Part shown: positions 27,938 to 40,449 of the stretch, one piece after another | Numbering within the stretch: the stretch's first letter is position 1 | Layout of the letters: each line of letters begins with the position of its first letter | Assembly: GCA_020081605.1 (NCBI GenBank) | Contig: JAHREC010000013.1 | Span: forward strand, 2,976,001 to 3,040,000 | Direction: 5' to 3' | DNA: 64,000 bases | Source of the DNA: Albifimbria verrucaria | Taxonomy: Eukaryota > Ascomycota > Sordariomycetes > Hypocreales > Stachybotryaceae | Made by a program: the position numbers and the translations under genes | Notes under the pieces: model-generated | Database searches by the model: none | Seen by the model: only the letters and a program-made list of their open reading frames with translations | Told to the model about the DNA's origin: nothing

Positions 27938-30900
27938 ATGGCTCCGCGATCTCGAGCGTCCGCGGCGGACCCGGACGTGTCGATGTCTGACGCGCCCGAT
28001 AACAACCAGGCTGAGGAGATGGTAAGTTGCAATTGAACTTGGGCCATGTCGCAACCTGATTCAACCGACTCACCTGTTGTAACTATAGGAAGTTGACGAG
28101 ACCCCGACTACACTGATTCCGACACCAATCCAAACACAACGGCAAGCAGCGTAGCTGGCGAGCCCATGACAGATGGAAGGAAACGGCGTACTGAGGCGAA
28201 CCAACTGCGGCGTAGCATCTTCGGAAGAAAGCATGATCGTCTAGGTGAATCCAAGGTTCGCACCCTTTCTCACTAATAATGGCATTTGATCCGCGTGGAT
28301 AAGATTCTAATATCATAATAGGAAGATGATACCATTCGGCGATTCCGCTATCTGCTCGGACTAACCGACCTCTTCCGACATTTCATCGAGACGAACCCCG
28401 ATCCCAAGATTCGCGATATCATGGCTGAGATTGACCGTCAAAACGCGGAATCAGCTCGAGGCAAGAAGGGTGCTGGCAGACAGGGAGGCGCTGCGAATGA
28501 TAGGCGTCGCCGCACTGAGGCCGAAGAAGATGCTGAGCTTCTGAAGGACGAGAAGCATGGCGGCTCAGCCGACACCGTTTTCAGAGAGTCTCCATCTTTC
28601 ATTCAGGGCACCATGAGGGACTATCAAGTTGCTGGTCTCAATTGGTTGATATCACTACACGAGAATGGTATTTCTGGCATTCTGGCCGATGAGATGGGTC
28701 TCGGCAAGACCTTACAAACCATTTCGTTCTTAGGGTATCTCCGACACATTGTTGGAATAACGGGGCCGCATCTGATTACTGTGCCAAAATCTACTCTCGA
28801 CAACTGGCAGAGGGAGTTTGCGAAGTGGACTCCGGAAGTCAATGTTCTGGTCCTCCAAGGTGCCAAGGAGGATCGTAACAACCTGATCAACGAGCGCCTT
28901 GTCGACGAAAAGTTCGATGTCTGTATTACAAGCTACGAAATGATTTTGCGAGAGAAATCCCATCTCAAGAAGTTTGCCTGGGAGTATATCATTATTGACG
29001 AGGTTCGTATAAATCGCACCATTTTCATTTCTAAACATTGCTAACCCATGGCCAGGCGCATCGTATCAAGAACGAGGAATCATCTCTATCCCAAGTTATT
29101 CGATTGTTCAACTCTAGAAACCGTCTTCTCATCACCGGCACTCCTCTACAGAACAACCTCCACGAGCTCTGGGCACTTCTGAACTTCCTTTTGCCTGACG
29201 TTTTTGGCGACTCGGAGGCATTCGATCAATGGTTTTCTGGCCAGGATCGTGACCAAGACACTGTAGTGCAGCAACTGCACCGTGTTTTGCGACCTTTCTT
29301 GCTCCGTCGAGTCAAGAGTGATGTCGAAAAGAGTCTTTTGCCAAAGAAGGAAGTCAACCTCTATCTCGGCATGTCCGAAATGCAGGTCAAGTGGTACAAG
29401 AAAATCCTAGAGAAAGATATTGATGCTGTCAATGGAGCGGGTGGCAAGCGCGAATCGAAAACGAGACTTCTCAACATTGTCATGCAGCTTCGCAAATGCT
29501 GCAACCATCCTTACTTGTTTGAAGGAGCTGAGCCGGGCCCACCATACACGACTGACGAGCATCTTGTGTATAACGCGGGCAAAATGGTTGTCCTCGATAA
29601 GCTTCTTGCAAGGCTCCAAAAGGAAGGAAGCAGAGTTCTGATCTTTTCCCAAATGAGTCGTCTGCTTGACATTTTGGAGGACTACTGTGTCTTCCGAGGA
29701 TTCAAGTACTGTCGAATCGACGGAGGAACCGCACATGAAGATCGTATCGCTGCAATTGATGAGTACAACAAGCCAGGCTCGGAGAAGTTTGTATTCCTGC
29801 TTACAACAAGAGCCGGTGGCCTGGGTATCAACCTTACAACTGCGGATATCGTCATTCTCTACGATAGTGACTGGAACCCTCAAGCAGATCTTCAGGCTAT
29901 GGATCGTGCGCATCGTATTGGGCAAACCAAGCAAGTGGTTGTGTATAGGTTTGTCACAGACAACGCTATCGAAGAAAAGGTGCTTGAACGAGCAGCTCAA
30001 AAGCTTCGTCTCGATCAGCTGGTTATCCAGCAGGGGCGAGCGCAGATCGCGGCAAAGGCTGCTGCAAACAAGGATGAGCTCTTGTCGATGATTCAGCATG
30101 GCGCTGAACGTGTTTTCCAGTCAAAAGGACCGACTGGTAACATGGATAAGGATGTCGAGGAGCTGAACGACAATGATATTGAGGAGATTCTTGCTCGTGG
30201 CGAGAACCGCACCAAAGAATTAAATGCCAAGTACGAGAAGTTGGGCATTGATGATCTCCAAAAGTTCACTTCCGAATCGGCCTACGAATGGAATGGTGAG
30301 AACTTTGCAAACACGAAGAAGGACATCGGTATGAACTGGATCAATCCCGCGAAGCGAGAGCGAAAAGAACAATCCTATTCTATGGACAAATACTTCAGGC
30401 AGACAATGTACCCAAACCCCAAAGCAGACGCCAAGCCAAAGGCTCCCCGAGCACCAAAGCAGGTCTCGGTGCACGATTACCAGTTCTATCCCCAGCGTCT
30501 CAGAGACCTTCAAGATCGAGAGACAGCTTACTATCGGAAAGAGATTGGTTACAAAGTGCCTTTACCTGACGGAGACGACGAAAATCTCTCAGAACGTGAA
30601 GCAGAGCGAGCGCTTGACCAGCAGGAAATTGACAATGCCACTCCTCTGACTGAAGAGGAACGGGAAGAGAAAGACGAGCTGTCGACCCAAGGGTTTAGCA
30701 ACTGGAACCGTCGCGATTTCCAACAGTTCATCAATGCTTCTGGAAAATACGGGCGAACCGCTTACGAGTCCATTGCTGAAGAGATTGACAGCCAAAAGAC
30801 GGTTGCTGAAATCAAAGCCTACGCCAAGGTCTTCTGGCAGCGCTACACTGAAATAGCCGATTACACGAAATACATCAAGGTTATTGAGGATGGTGAAGAC

Positions 30901-31522
30901 CGAACCCGACGTATCGAGCATCAACGCAAGCTTTTGAGAAAGAAGATGCAGCAGTACCGAGTACCGCTACAGCAGTTGAAGATCAACTACTCGGTCTCGA
31001 CGACAAACAAAAAGGTTTACACCGAGGAAGAAGATCGTTTCTTGCTAGTCATGCTAGACAAGTATGGCATCGATTCAGAGAGACTGTATGAGAACATGCG
31101 CGATGAGATCCGAAAGTCGCCTCTCTTCCGTTTTGATTGGTTCTTTTTGAGTCGTACACCAATTGAGTTGTCGCGCCGATGCACGACTCTGCTCACAGCG
31201 ATTGTGAAAGAGTTTGAAGATATTCCTGCTAAAGGTGCCAATGGTGTAAACGGCAAGACAAAGCGTGAGCCAGACGAAGAAAATGACGAGGACAGTATTC
31301 TTGGTATGGCACCAGCCAAGAAGAAGGCTAAGAACGGCGTCAAGGTAAGATATGCGGCATATGACCAGGTAGAACAATGCTAACTTTGTATCACAGAACA
31401 AGGCACTGGACAACGTAAAGTCGAGCAAGGCAAGCTCAACATCTCCATCAAGAGCATCCAGTGTGGCGTCTAACACCTCCAATGCTGGTGGTTCCAAGAG
31501 TAAGAAGGGAAAGAAGAAATGA
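27938..31522 (+). CDS. ISW2: ISWI-family chromatin-remodelling ATPase
   Basis: This Snf2-type ATPase slides and spaces nucleosomes. Exons are 27938-28021, 28089-28255, 28322-29002, 29056-31344 and 31397-31522, giving about 1115 residues. An acidic N-terminus leads to the helicase core: Walker A DEMGLGKT, the DEAH box (its DE and AH halves lie on either side of intron 3), [20 protein letters not shown], then the C-lobe [15 protein letters not shown] and [10 protein letters not shown]. The AutoN-like [20 protein letters not shown] and NegC-like regions are present. HAND, SANT ([18 protein letters not shown]) and SLIDE domains follow, and a Lys/Ser-rich tail ends GKKK. This order excludes Snf2, Chd1 and Ino80. 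One base is missing in the C run at 28102-28105 in exon 2. Whether it corresponds to yeast Isw1 or Isw2 cannot be settled; many filamentous fungi have a single ISWI. Confidence 0.95.
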
Positions 31523-32019
31523 AGTAAATGTGAAGGGAAGATTGTTTGTGGTACGGTCAGGAGGAGATAGACAATTGGCGTTTGGGTGCCTAGGCAGCTG
31601 ATCTTGGTCGGCGAAAGGGAAGATCTGGCTGGCCGTGGCCATTACTTGAGGATATTGGACGGCGTATGGTACAGTCTTGTTCTTAAATCAGCTCTAATGG
31701 CATCTATAGTCCTCTTGAGAGGTAGCATTCACTCAAAAGTCAACTGCAAAAACAAAGCCGTTTAATCTGGAGCACTAGATCACCACCGTGGAACAAATAG
31801 CTAGATGAGGAACCAAAGTTGCGATCATAAAGTCCATTCTCGTCAAGTCCAGCCCTTTTTAAGTACTCTATAAAAATCAAACGAAGATTTGGTAATGGTA
31901 TGTAGTACATACGGACCGTCTCCGCCAAACTTTGTCTCCCAAGCAGAAGTCACCTTCCCCAACGCCGTACAATGCAAGCCTAGACAGGAAAAGACGCATC
32001 TTCTACTGCTGCATCCGGT
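31523..32019. other. Convergent 3' region ISWI / TIF34
   Basis: The 497 bases between convergent genes contain no other feature that I can see. Confidence 0.6.
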
Positions 32020-33299
32020 TCAGCCGTTCCTCTCGACCTCGTACAGGAAATCGAAGTATCCCTTGTCGAAGTGGTGAACGCGGACGTAGCCGTCTTCTCC
32101 GCCGCTTGCGTAGCTCTTGCCGGTAGGGTCGGCGGCGACAGTGTTGAGGGGACCGAAGTGACCACGCACACGGCCAATCTCGTCCTCGAAGATCTTGTGG
32201 TAGAAACGGGCTTCGAACTTACCCTGGCGGGCGGCGGTGGTGGTGACATCCATAGCGGCCTGACCACCTCCCAGGATAACGAAGTCCTTCTTGGGGGTGA
32301 TGGTAGCGCTGTTCAGAGGAGTGTCGGCAACGTAGGTCTTGATGACAGTAAGATCCTTGGCAGAGACGAGCTGAAGGCGGCACAGTTAGAGTCTGACGAG
32401 ACAGAGGGGAAAAAGACAGGACGGGAGGGGAAATATCAAAGCTTACCTTGGCAGTCTTGTCCTTGCAGGCGGTAATGCAGTAGCTTCGGTCGGTGGACCA
32501 CTGCAGGTCAACGATGGGGTTGTTGAGCTCGTGGATGGGGTAGTTGTCGAGCAGGTCGCCCGTCTTGGCATCGTACTGGCTGATGCTACCGTCCTCATGG
32601 CCGGCGATGATGTACTTGCTCATGTAGCTCCAGCCGGCGACGGTAGCCTTGCTCTCGTCGCAAACGATGGTCAGGACCTTCTCGTCGTTCTGCTCGGCGT
32701 CGACATCGGGGTTGATGTCAAGGACGACGATGTTGCTGAGGTAGCCCATGCGCTTCTCGGTGACACCCAGCAGCTTGGTGCCGTCCTCGTTGAATTCGAC
32801 GCGCTTGACGGCGGTGGGGAACTCCCAAACCTGAGGCAGCGGCCAGTCTTGACTTCCCAGAGACGGATGGTGTTGTCGGCGGAGCCGGAGGCGATCATGG
32901 TCGAGGTGGGATCGACATCGACGGTCCAGATGGCACCGACGTGGCCGTGGTAAGTGCCGAGACGCTCGCCATTGTGAGAGAACCAGACGCAGATCTGCTG
33001 GTCCTTGGAGACGGAGAAGATGAGATCGCCATCGAGGTTGTAGCTAGGGGAGGAGGTCAGCGAAGGAGCCGTATGGGAGTGAATGGCGTGTCCATGTCAT
33101 GTCATGTCATGTTGAGGGAGGGAAGGGTAGGTAAGCAAAGGCAAGGCAAGGCAAGGCAAGGCAAGGCAAGGGAGGGGAGGAAAATCGAGATTGCCGTGAT
33201 GTTTCGCATCACGAAGGCGAGTGGGAAAAGGCGGGGAGGCAAGACGTACCGAATCTGGGTGAGCGCACGCTCGTGCCCAGAAAGAAGAATAGGTCTCAT
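32020..33299 (-). CDS. TIF34: Translation initiation factor eIF3 subunit I (TIF34)
   Basis: This seven-bladed WD40 subunit of eIF3 helps 43S pre-initiation complex assembly and scanning. Exons are 33299-33250, 33043-32447 and 32370-32020, giving about 332 residues, close to the family's usual 335-345. It starts [17 protein letters not shown], the hallmark eIF3i N-terminus. WD repeats include [47 protein letters not shown] and [20 protein letters not shown]. One base is missing near 32831-32836, between the LWEVKTGRC and [13 protein letters not shown] segments. Intron 1 (33249-33044, 206 bases) is filled with pentanucleotide repeats. Confidence 0.95.
33092..33112. repeat. CATGT pentanucleotide repeat inside TIF34 intron 1
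   Basis: About four tandem CATGT units lie inside the first intron of the eIF3i gene. Confidence 0.85.
33141..33170. repeat. GCAAG pentanucleotide repeat inside TIF34 intron 1
   Basis: Six tandem GCAAG units lie in the same intron. On the transcribed strand they read CTTGC, a pyrimidine-leaning tract. Confidence 0.9.
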
Positions 33300-35315
33300 G
33301 ATGGTTTATTGGTGTTCTATGGCGAACCGGCCGACAGCAGAGTGGGTAGAGGAAGGGGGAAGAGGGGTGATTTATCGAGAACGAGCGGCTGGACTGTATC
33401 TGTATCGACCAGGGCTTTCGGAGGCGGGATGATGAGAGACTGGATGGAGCCTTTGTAAATTTTGGCGACTTGTGCGTTTTGGTGGGGCAAGAACAGAGCG
33501 AGCGTGAGTCGCTGCTGCTCTCTTTTCGCTCTTCCCCGCTAGGATGGTCAATGGGTGCCAATTATGTTTAGCACCGTGCTGTTTACCTAAAACATGCAGC
33601 TTTGGTACTATATCTTTTCGCGTACCATGTGTACGGTTCTGTCTACTCTCGTGGCGCAGGAGACCGAAATACATGGCAAGGGAAACATGGTGAGATACAA
33701 CATGGACATTTGAGTCATATTGAAGGATCCTGTAGCATGTTAGTGGTGGCACAGAGGGTGATTCATTGGTCGTGAGGCCGGGGTTCGAAGAATTGGGTTG
33801 GCGATGACAAGGCTGTGTGTGTACTTGAGAAAGTACCAGGTATTTCCAGGCGATTTGCTTCACGTGCTTAATTTTTAACCCTTCGAAGTGCACCTTCTAT
33901 GAGGCGACGTGATGTATCTTCCTGCGAGAAAAAAGAGAGAAAAATCCCATGAAACACTCTTCCCTGGGCCGGCAGATTCTCAATTCGAGGACCTTCTAGT
34001 CATAGTGTGGCAATTACGTTGTGCCCAAGCTCTGACGCCAGAGCCTTTGAGTCACCGTTTCAAGGAGAGGGAACCACGAAGACGTTGACATGTGAGATAC
34101 TTACAACCTCGTGATGCAGTATTGCTCTTTGATTTGGAGAATACTGATATGGGCCTAAAATTGGACCATTTGGCTTGACAAGATATTCTGCCTTGGTAAC
34201 AAAGCCAAGCAGTCCTGCGAAGCCATACAGATTCAAACGTCAGATACAACTTAGAGTGACCCCCTTTTACTGCCTCAGGTACCTCCATGTCCATGGTTAG
34301 CTTGCCATGTATCGTACGGGTACCTACCTTTTCGACAATTTAACGCACCGTTCCTTGTTTACTGTGACTCAACAAACGCATCCTGGGACGCACCAGAGAA
34401 CTCTCTGCACTCGATAAGCAGCAGATCGCACACGGCAAGCCATTGCCTCGTTCCAGCTCGGGTGGGCAGCTGCTGTGCAAGCCATCTTCGGCACCGATCC
34501 GATTACAGACCCGCCTGCATTCGCAAAGGGCCCAACGAGTCCTTCCAAGAACGGGGTAGTCAGGATCGTAGTTCTGTCGTTTCGAGCATCTGGTTCGCCT
34601 GGCCCGCCCCGTTCATTGGCTACCTGCCTAGGCAAAGGGAAGGGACCCTCCTACGGTGTTTTTTTTGTTCTTGGTGCCGGTGTCGCGCGGTTTGATTGCG
34701 CGTTGTAAAAAGAACTCAAGTTTAGCGAATTGTCATGGTCAATTGAAAGGGTCGAGCATCTGAGAAGGGGAGGAGGAAAAAGGAAAGGGAAAAGGAAAAG
34801 AAACCGAGCAGGACACCCCAAAGGCATCTCCGCGAACGCAGGACCAAGACGGCAATGAAGCGCATTCCGCAAGGAAGTGCCGTGCGGCCCAATTGGTCGT
34901 GTGCTTGGCCCGTACAACGGCCCCGGACTTCTCTCGGAGGGAGTTGCCACGGCATTGCCTTGCAGCAGCAGCACCAGCAGCCAGCAGCAGCAGCAGCACC
35001 AAACGGACCAGCACCACTGTCATTTGCGGGAGAAGCTCGCCCCGTGGGCTCCATCTCCATCTCCATCTCCATCCCTATCTCCAGCAGCTCCAACTGCAGG
35101 ACCCTGACTTGTCGACGCTTAGCACCGGTGCCGCACCTGCCCCTCATAACGCCTCTGCCAACCCCGCCAAAACATCCCGCCTCGTCCACCCTCCCACCCG
35201 AGGCGCATCTTTCTTCACCCTCAACTCTGCTCCGCCATACTCAGCCGCCCTCGCTTCTCCCTTTGGTTCATGTAATCGCACCCAAACCCGTCTCTTCGCT
35301 TCTACCGCCTCCGCC
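33300..35315. other. Divergent intergenic region TIF34 / C1-THF synthase, with open leader frame
   Basis: These 2.0 kb separate two divergent starts. The last 420 bases (34893-35315) stay open in the frame of the C1-THF synthase without any ATG, and the final part resembles a mitochondrial presequence (see findings). The rest shows no gene. Confidence 0.55.
35051..35078. repeat. CCATCT hexanucleotide repeat
   Basis: About four CCATCT units occur in the leader of the C1-THF synthase gene. Confidence 0.8.
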
Positions 35316-38300
35316 ATGGTTGCCACCAAGCTCGACGGCACCGCCATTGCCAAGAGCATCCGAGAGCGTCTTGGTCACGACATTGCCGCCAAGCAGAAGC
35401 TCAACCCGCGGTATAAGCCATGCCTCAAAATCATTCAGGGTATGTCCCTCACCTCGTCTCACCACCCCGTCGTCCGTCCTCGTGAAGCTAACATTGTATT
35501 CTCAGTCGGCGACCGTACTGATTCCTGTATGTCACCAATCCCTCACTGCCCGCAGGCACCCCGCCCACCTCGGGCAAACTATGTCATAACCGTGTAGCTC
35601 ATTCATCTTGCAGCAACCTATGTTCGCATGAAGCTCAAGGCCGCCACTGAGGTACGACTCGCTTCGCGCGAGCCAGTCTTCCGGATCCAAGCTTATCGCT
35701 GACTTCTTTCCCAGGCTGGCATTGAATGTGAACTCCTTCACTACCCAGAAGACATTACTGAGCCAGAACTCCTGGACAAGATCCGCCGCCTAAACAACGA
35801 TCCCTCTGTCAACGGTGTCCTGGTCCAGCTTCCCTCCCCAAGCATATCTCGGAATACTCCGTCACCTCTGCCGTTGCCGATGAGAAGGACGTCGATGGCT
35901 TCGGCACCAGCAACATTGGCGAGTTGGCCAAGCGTGGCGGTAAGCCGCTCTTTATCCCATGCACACCCAAAGGTGTCATGGTCCTGCTGCAGGAGGCTGG
36001 TGTCGACCTCACCGGCAAGTACGCCGTTGTCGTAGGCAGAAGCGACATTGTTGGTAGCCCTGTCAGCTACCTTCTGCGAAATGCCCACGCCACCGTTACC
36101 GTCTGCCATTCTAAGACACAAGATCTTCAGGAGCACCTCAAGCGGGCTGATGTTGTCATCGCCGCCATTGGTGTGCCTCATTTCATCAAGGGAGAGTGGC
36201 TTAAGGAGGGTGCCGTCGTCATCGACGTTGGTACCAACTTCATTGCCGATGCCTCCAAGAAGACAGGTCAGCGACTGGTAGGTGATGTCGATTTCGAGTC
36301 GGCGTCGCAAGTCGCATCCGCCATCACTCCCGTGCCTGGCGGTGTTGGGCCCATGACCGTTGCTATGCTGCTCCAAAACGTCGTTGAGGCTACGACTCTG
36401 TACTTCGAATCTCAGAAACTGAGGAAGACCATCCCCTTGCCCCTCAAGCTCCAGACCCCCGTGCCATCGGATATCGCTGTCTCTCGTGGTCAGACCCCAA
36501 GCAGATCACCAGGGTTGCCGCGGAGGTTGGCATTGCTCCTCATGAGCTGGAGCCTTATGGCGCCTACAAGGCCAAGGTTGATCTCAGCCTGCTCAAGCGC
36601 CTTGAGCACCGCCGAGACGGTCGTTATGTTGTCGTGACTGGCATCACTCCTACCCCGCTCGGTGAAGGCAAGTCGACCACGACCATTGGTCTTGCACAGG
36701 CCCTCGGAGCACACTTGGGACGTTTGACTTTTGCCAACGTGCGCCAGCCTAGTCAGGGCCCAACCTTTGGCATCAAGGGCGGTGCTGCGGGTGGCGGCTA
36801 CAGCCAAGTCATTCCCATGGACGAGTTCAACCTCCACCTCACTGGTGATATCCACGCCATCACGGCCGCCAACAACTTGCTTGCCGCCGCTATCGAAACT
36901 CGTATGTTCCACGAAAACACTCAGAAGGACGGTCCCTGTACAGGCGTCTGGTACCTGCCAAGAACGGCGAGAGAAAGTTCGTTCCCGTCATGTTCCGACG
37001 CCTTAAGAAGCTGGGAATTGACAAGACGAACCCCGATGATTTGACTGAGGATGAGATTCGCCGGTTTGCTCGTCTTGACATTGATCCCGAAACCATCACA
37101 TGGAGGCGAGTTCTCGATGTCAACGACAGACACCTCCGCGGTATCACCGTCGGTGTCGCACCTACCGAGAAGGGCCACTCGCGTGAAACAGGCTTCGACA
37201 TTTCTGTTGCCAGTGAATGCATGGCTATCCTTGCCCTCAGCACCAGTCTGGCTGATATGCGAGAGCGCCTCGGCCGGATGGTCGTTGCCACTTCGCGAAG
37301 CGGTGACCCAGTGACTTGTGACGACATTGGTGCCGGTGGTGCCCTGACCGCCCTGATGAAGGATGCCATTAAGCCCAACCTGATGCAGACGCTCGAAGGA
37401 ACCCCTGTCTTTGTCCACGCAGGTCCTTTTGCAAACATCAGCATTGGCCAGAGCTCTATCCTTGCTGATAGGCTGGCTCTGAAGCTGGCAGGTACTGAGC
37501 CTGATGAGGACTACAACGAGTCCTCCGGTTTTGTGGTGACAGAGGCTGGCTTTGACTTTACGATGGGCGGTGAACGCTTTTTCAACATCAAGTGCCGCAC
37601 ATCCGGCCTTGTTCCGGATGTGGTTGTCGTCGTAGCCACCGTCAGGGCTCTCAAGGTTCACGGTGGTGGTCCCCCATTGCCCCCGGCGCCGCGCTCAATG
37701 CCGTGTACAAGGAGGAGAACGTTGACATCCTCCGAGCCGGCTGCGTTAACTTGAAGAAGCACATTGCCAACGCCAAGTCTTTTGGTGTCCCAGTCGTGGT
37801 TGCAATCAACAAGTTCTCCACTGATACCGAGGCCGAGATTGCTGTCATCCGCGAGGAAGCAATTTCCGCTGGCGCTGAGGATGCCATTCTCGCCAACCAC
37901 TGGGCTGAGGGCGGCAAGGGTGCTATTGACCTGGCCAAGGGCGTCATTGCTGCTAGCGAGAAGCCCAAGGAGCTGAAGTTGACCTACGACCTCGAAGGAT
38001 CCGTCCAGGACCGTATTGAGGCCATTGGCCAGAAGATGTACGGCGCCGAGAAGGTTGAGTTCAGCGAGCTTGCGCAGAAGAAGGTCGACACATACACCAA
38101 GCAAGGCTTTGGTAACCTCCCCATCTGCATCGCCAAGACCCAGTACTCGCTATCGCACGACCCTGAACTCAAGGGTGCCCCTACTGGCTTCACGGTTCCT
38201 ATTCGTGACGTTCGGATGGCCGCTGGTGCAGGCTATTTGTAGGTTCCTTCCGTTGTGATAAGTAAGCATAGATGCTAACGTTCTACTAGGTACGCATTGG

Positions 38301-38398
38301 CTGCTGACATCCAGACCATTCCCGGTCTTCCCACTGCCCCTGGATACCTCAACGTTGATGTCGACACCGAGACAGGTGAGATTGACGGGTTGTTCTAA
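35316..38398 (+). CDS. ADE3: C1-tetrahydrofolate synthase (trifunctional)
   Basis: This enzyme combines methylene-THF dehydrogenase, methenyl-THF cyclohydrolase and formyl-THF synthetase, supplying one-carbon units for purines, thymidylate and methionine. Exons are 35316-35439, 35506-35526, 35614-35651, 35715-38238 and 38290-38398, giving about 939 residues. The N-terminal domain shows the catalytic Y-x3-K in [33 protein letters not shown] and [16 protein letters not shown]. The synthetase domain has the P-loop [20 protein letters not shown] and ends ETGEIDGLF. Four single-base shortfalls interrupt exon 4: CCC at 35832, CCCC at 36495, CCC at 36934 and CCCCC at 37671. With them corrected every exon phase fits. 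The ATG at 35316 has a strong context (CCGCCATGG). Yeast has cytosolic Ade3 and mitochondrial Mis1; which applies here is open because the upstream frame looks like a targeting peptide. Confidence 0.95.
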
Positions 38399-40449
38399 GG
38401 TAATCTAGTATTGGGGATGAGACTATAGAGGCTAGATGAACTACGACTACACTTTGTTTTATTAGATATCGACTCAACGTAGGGAATGATACGTAAAGGA
38501 GGAGACGGTAGTTGTGTGGGCATGATTTACTGGTGGCATTTCAACATATGGCGCTGGAATGGAAATTGAGCATTAGCGATCCTGAATAATATGGACCCTT
38601 CTTCATGGAAATTATTGTTGTTACAGGTGAATGTGTGCCAGTGAACAAGAGATTGATAAGTCACAGGCAGCTCTTTCGCCAATATGGCCAGTCTGATTTG
38701 ATGAATGGACTGCTGATCAGTTCCCACAACAGAAATTTGTCATGAATCTTGAGTCACATGGTGCTTCAGATATGTTTGATCATCCACAACAAGCAACGTA
38801 CGGCTTAGAAGCAAGATAAAGCGGAGGGCAATATTCCGTAAACTGATCTTCGCAGATGCATTATGTGGCAAAGCAAATCTGACGTGCCTCATGCGTGCTC
38901 CAGTTGGCACTATGCGTATTACTGAGAAAGTTGTAGCGATTGACTTCAATTTGGTGAAGACAGACCAACGCATGATACTCGGATTCAGTATTTTGGTTAT
39001 TTCTAAGTTATTTTTCATTTTCCATTCTTTTTGAGAGGTCGCTAATGGCATTGAATGTTAAAAAATGAATACCAATGTCGACCGGACTGGATGAACGATG
39101 TTGGTATATTCGGATGCACTGCTCTTGGGGTTTCACTCAGTAGCTGCGCCAAGCCCGGAGACGAATATTCCGTAACAAGTAGCCTCATGAGTTAGGATGA
39201 GATATTGTGTGGAGTGGTTATCGGGGTATTGATGAGTGCCAAGCTGCCAGTACCACGTGCTGACTGTGATGGCAGATGTGAGATGGAGAGATCGGACTGC
39301 TTGGCACATTATTAACCAGATGTCATGACGGTATCCCCATGGTGCATACTAGGCACCCAAGTGAAATTGTGGATAGAACAAGATTGTATAAGTTACATGG
39401 ACGAATGCTGAGATTTCATTGTGTCGGCTATTCGCCCATGTTTGTCCGTGGCCAATCACAACGAGTCAAGCCATGTCATGTCTATGATGTTGGTGACGCC
39501 TCCTTGCCAGTTGAGAAGGCTATATCTAGACTTGAACGTAACGGTGCCATTTGATTATGAATTGAATGTCAATTGACGCGGCTACACCGAGCTGGATGTA
39601 CTGACGCAGAAATCCAAGTTGCCACTTGCCATCCCACAGCCTCAAAGATGCGTGTTTGCATGTCCCTGTACACGGTATGCCTTGTGGTTTGACGTTAGCG
39701 TTCATACGAGCCGTGTTTCAAGTCTCCTAGAGCACACGGCCTGGGTAGTTACCAGGGCAGAAAACGAGGTAAAGATGTGCAGCTCCTGCGGCCACGGCTT
39801 TTGTGTTCAGCTTCTTACATGGACGAGGGCACGCTCAAGTCGCGTGCTCAATTGCCTAAACAGGATGGATTTCTATCTTGAAACGTAGTGTTGGCCGAGA
39901 CCCCTGTCCGTGTAGTCGAAACAAGATGCGTCTCACAAGCTTCCTGGAGCCGAAGGGTGCACGGGCGGGTCTCGTCACAGCATCCGCCTGGATGTTTCTC
40001 ACAGGCGGCCATGCTAATGTTTAACGTTAATCCGATCTAGGTTTTGGGCTAAAACACGGCGGTTGCAGGGTGCATTCGAGTGCAGACCATCTGAAGTAGA
40101 CTAAGTGATACGCTGACACGCTCCACAAGACCCAATCAGCCACTGTCCAGGACCATCTCTGACACGCCATGGTCGCATCCCATTGTCGTCTGAAACCAGT
40201 ATCAGAACCCCTTTGGCCGATCTTTCTGCCATTTCATCCTAGCTAGGAGAATGGTGCATTTCCGTCACTGCGTCCTCTCTCCTTGCACGGGGTTGGGGAG
40301 CATGTTATAATGCTCCTCTGGTTCCTGTTCTTGGCCATATCATCAGACGTCAACTATATCACACATAAGAAGAAAAGAAAAGAACATTTTACGAGCAAAG
40401 TTGTTCCTTGGCAGAGATATTGCGACCTCGGAACTAAACACCAGACACC
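38399..40449. other. Intergenic region, no gene recognised
   Basis: These 2.05 kb lie between two plus-strand genes. The frames 38740-39051 (-), 39339-39554 (+) and 39619-39888 (+) show no family or intron structure. The right end carries the promoter of the Ser/Thr-rich membrane protein. Confidence 0.5.

Noticed and set aside
34893..35597. A separate gene upstream of the C1-THF synthase
   Set aside because: The frame has no ATG and runs directly into the synthase; it is treated as leader or extension.
35316..38398. Programmed ribosomal frameshifting in the C1-THF synthase
   Set aside because: Four shifts occur in one gene, all at C runs, and the same pattern is seen in many unrelated genes. 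Base-calling error is far simpler.
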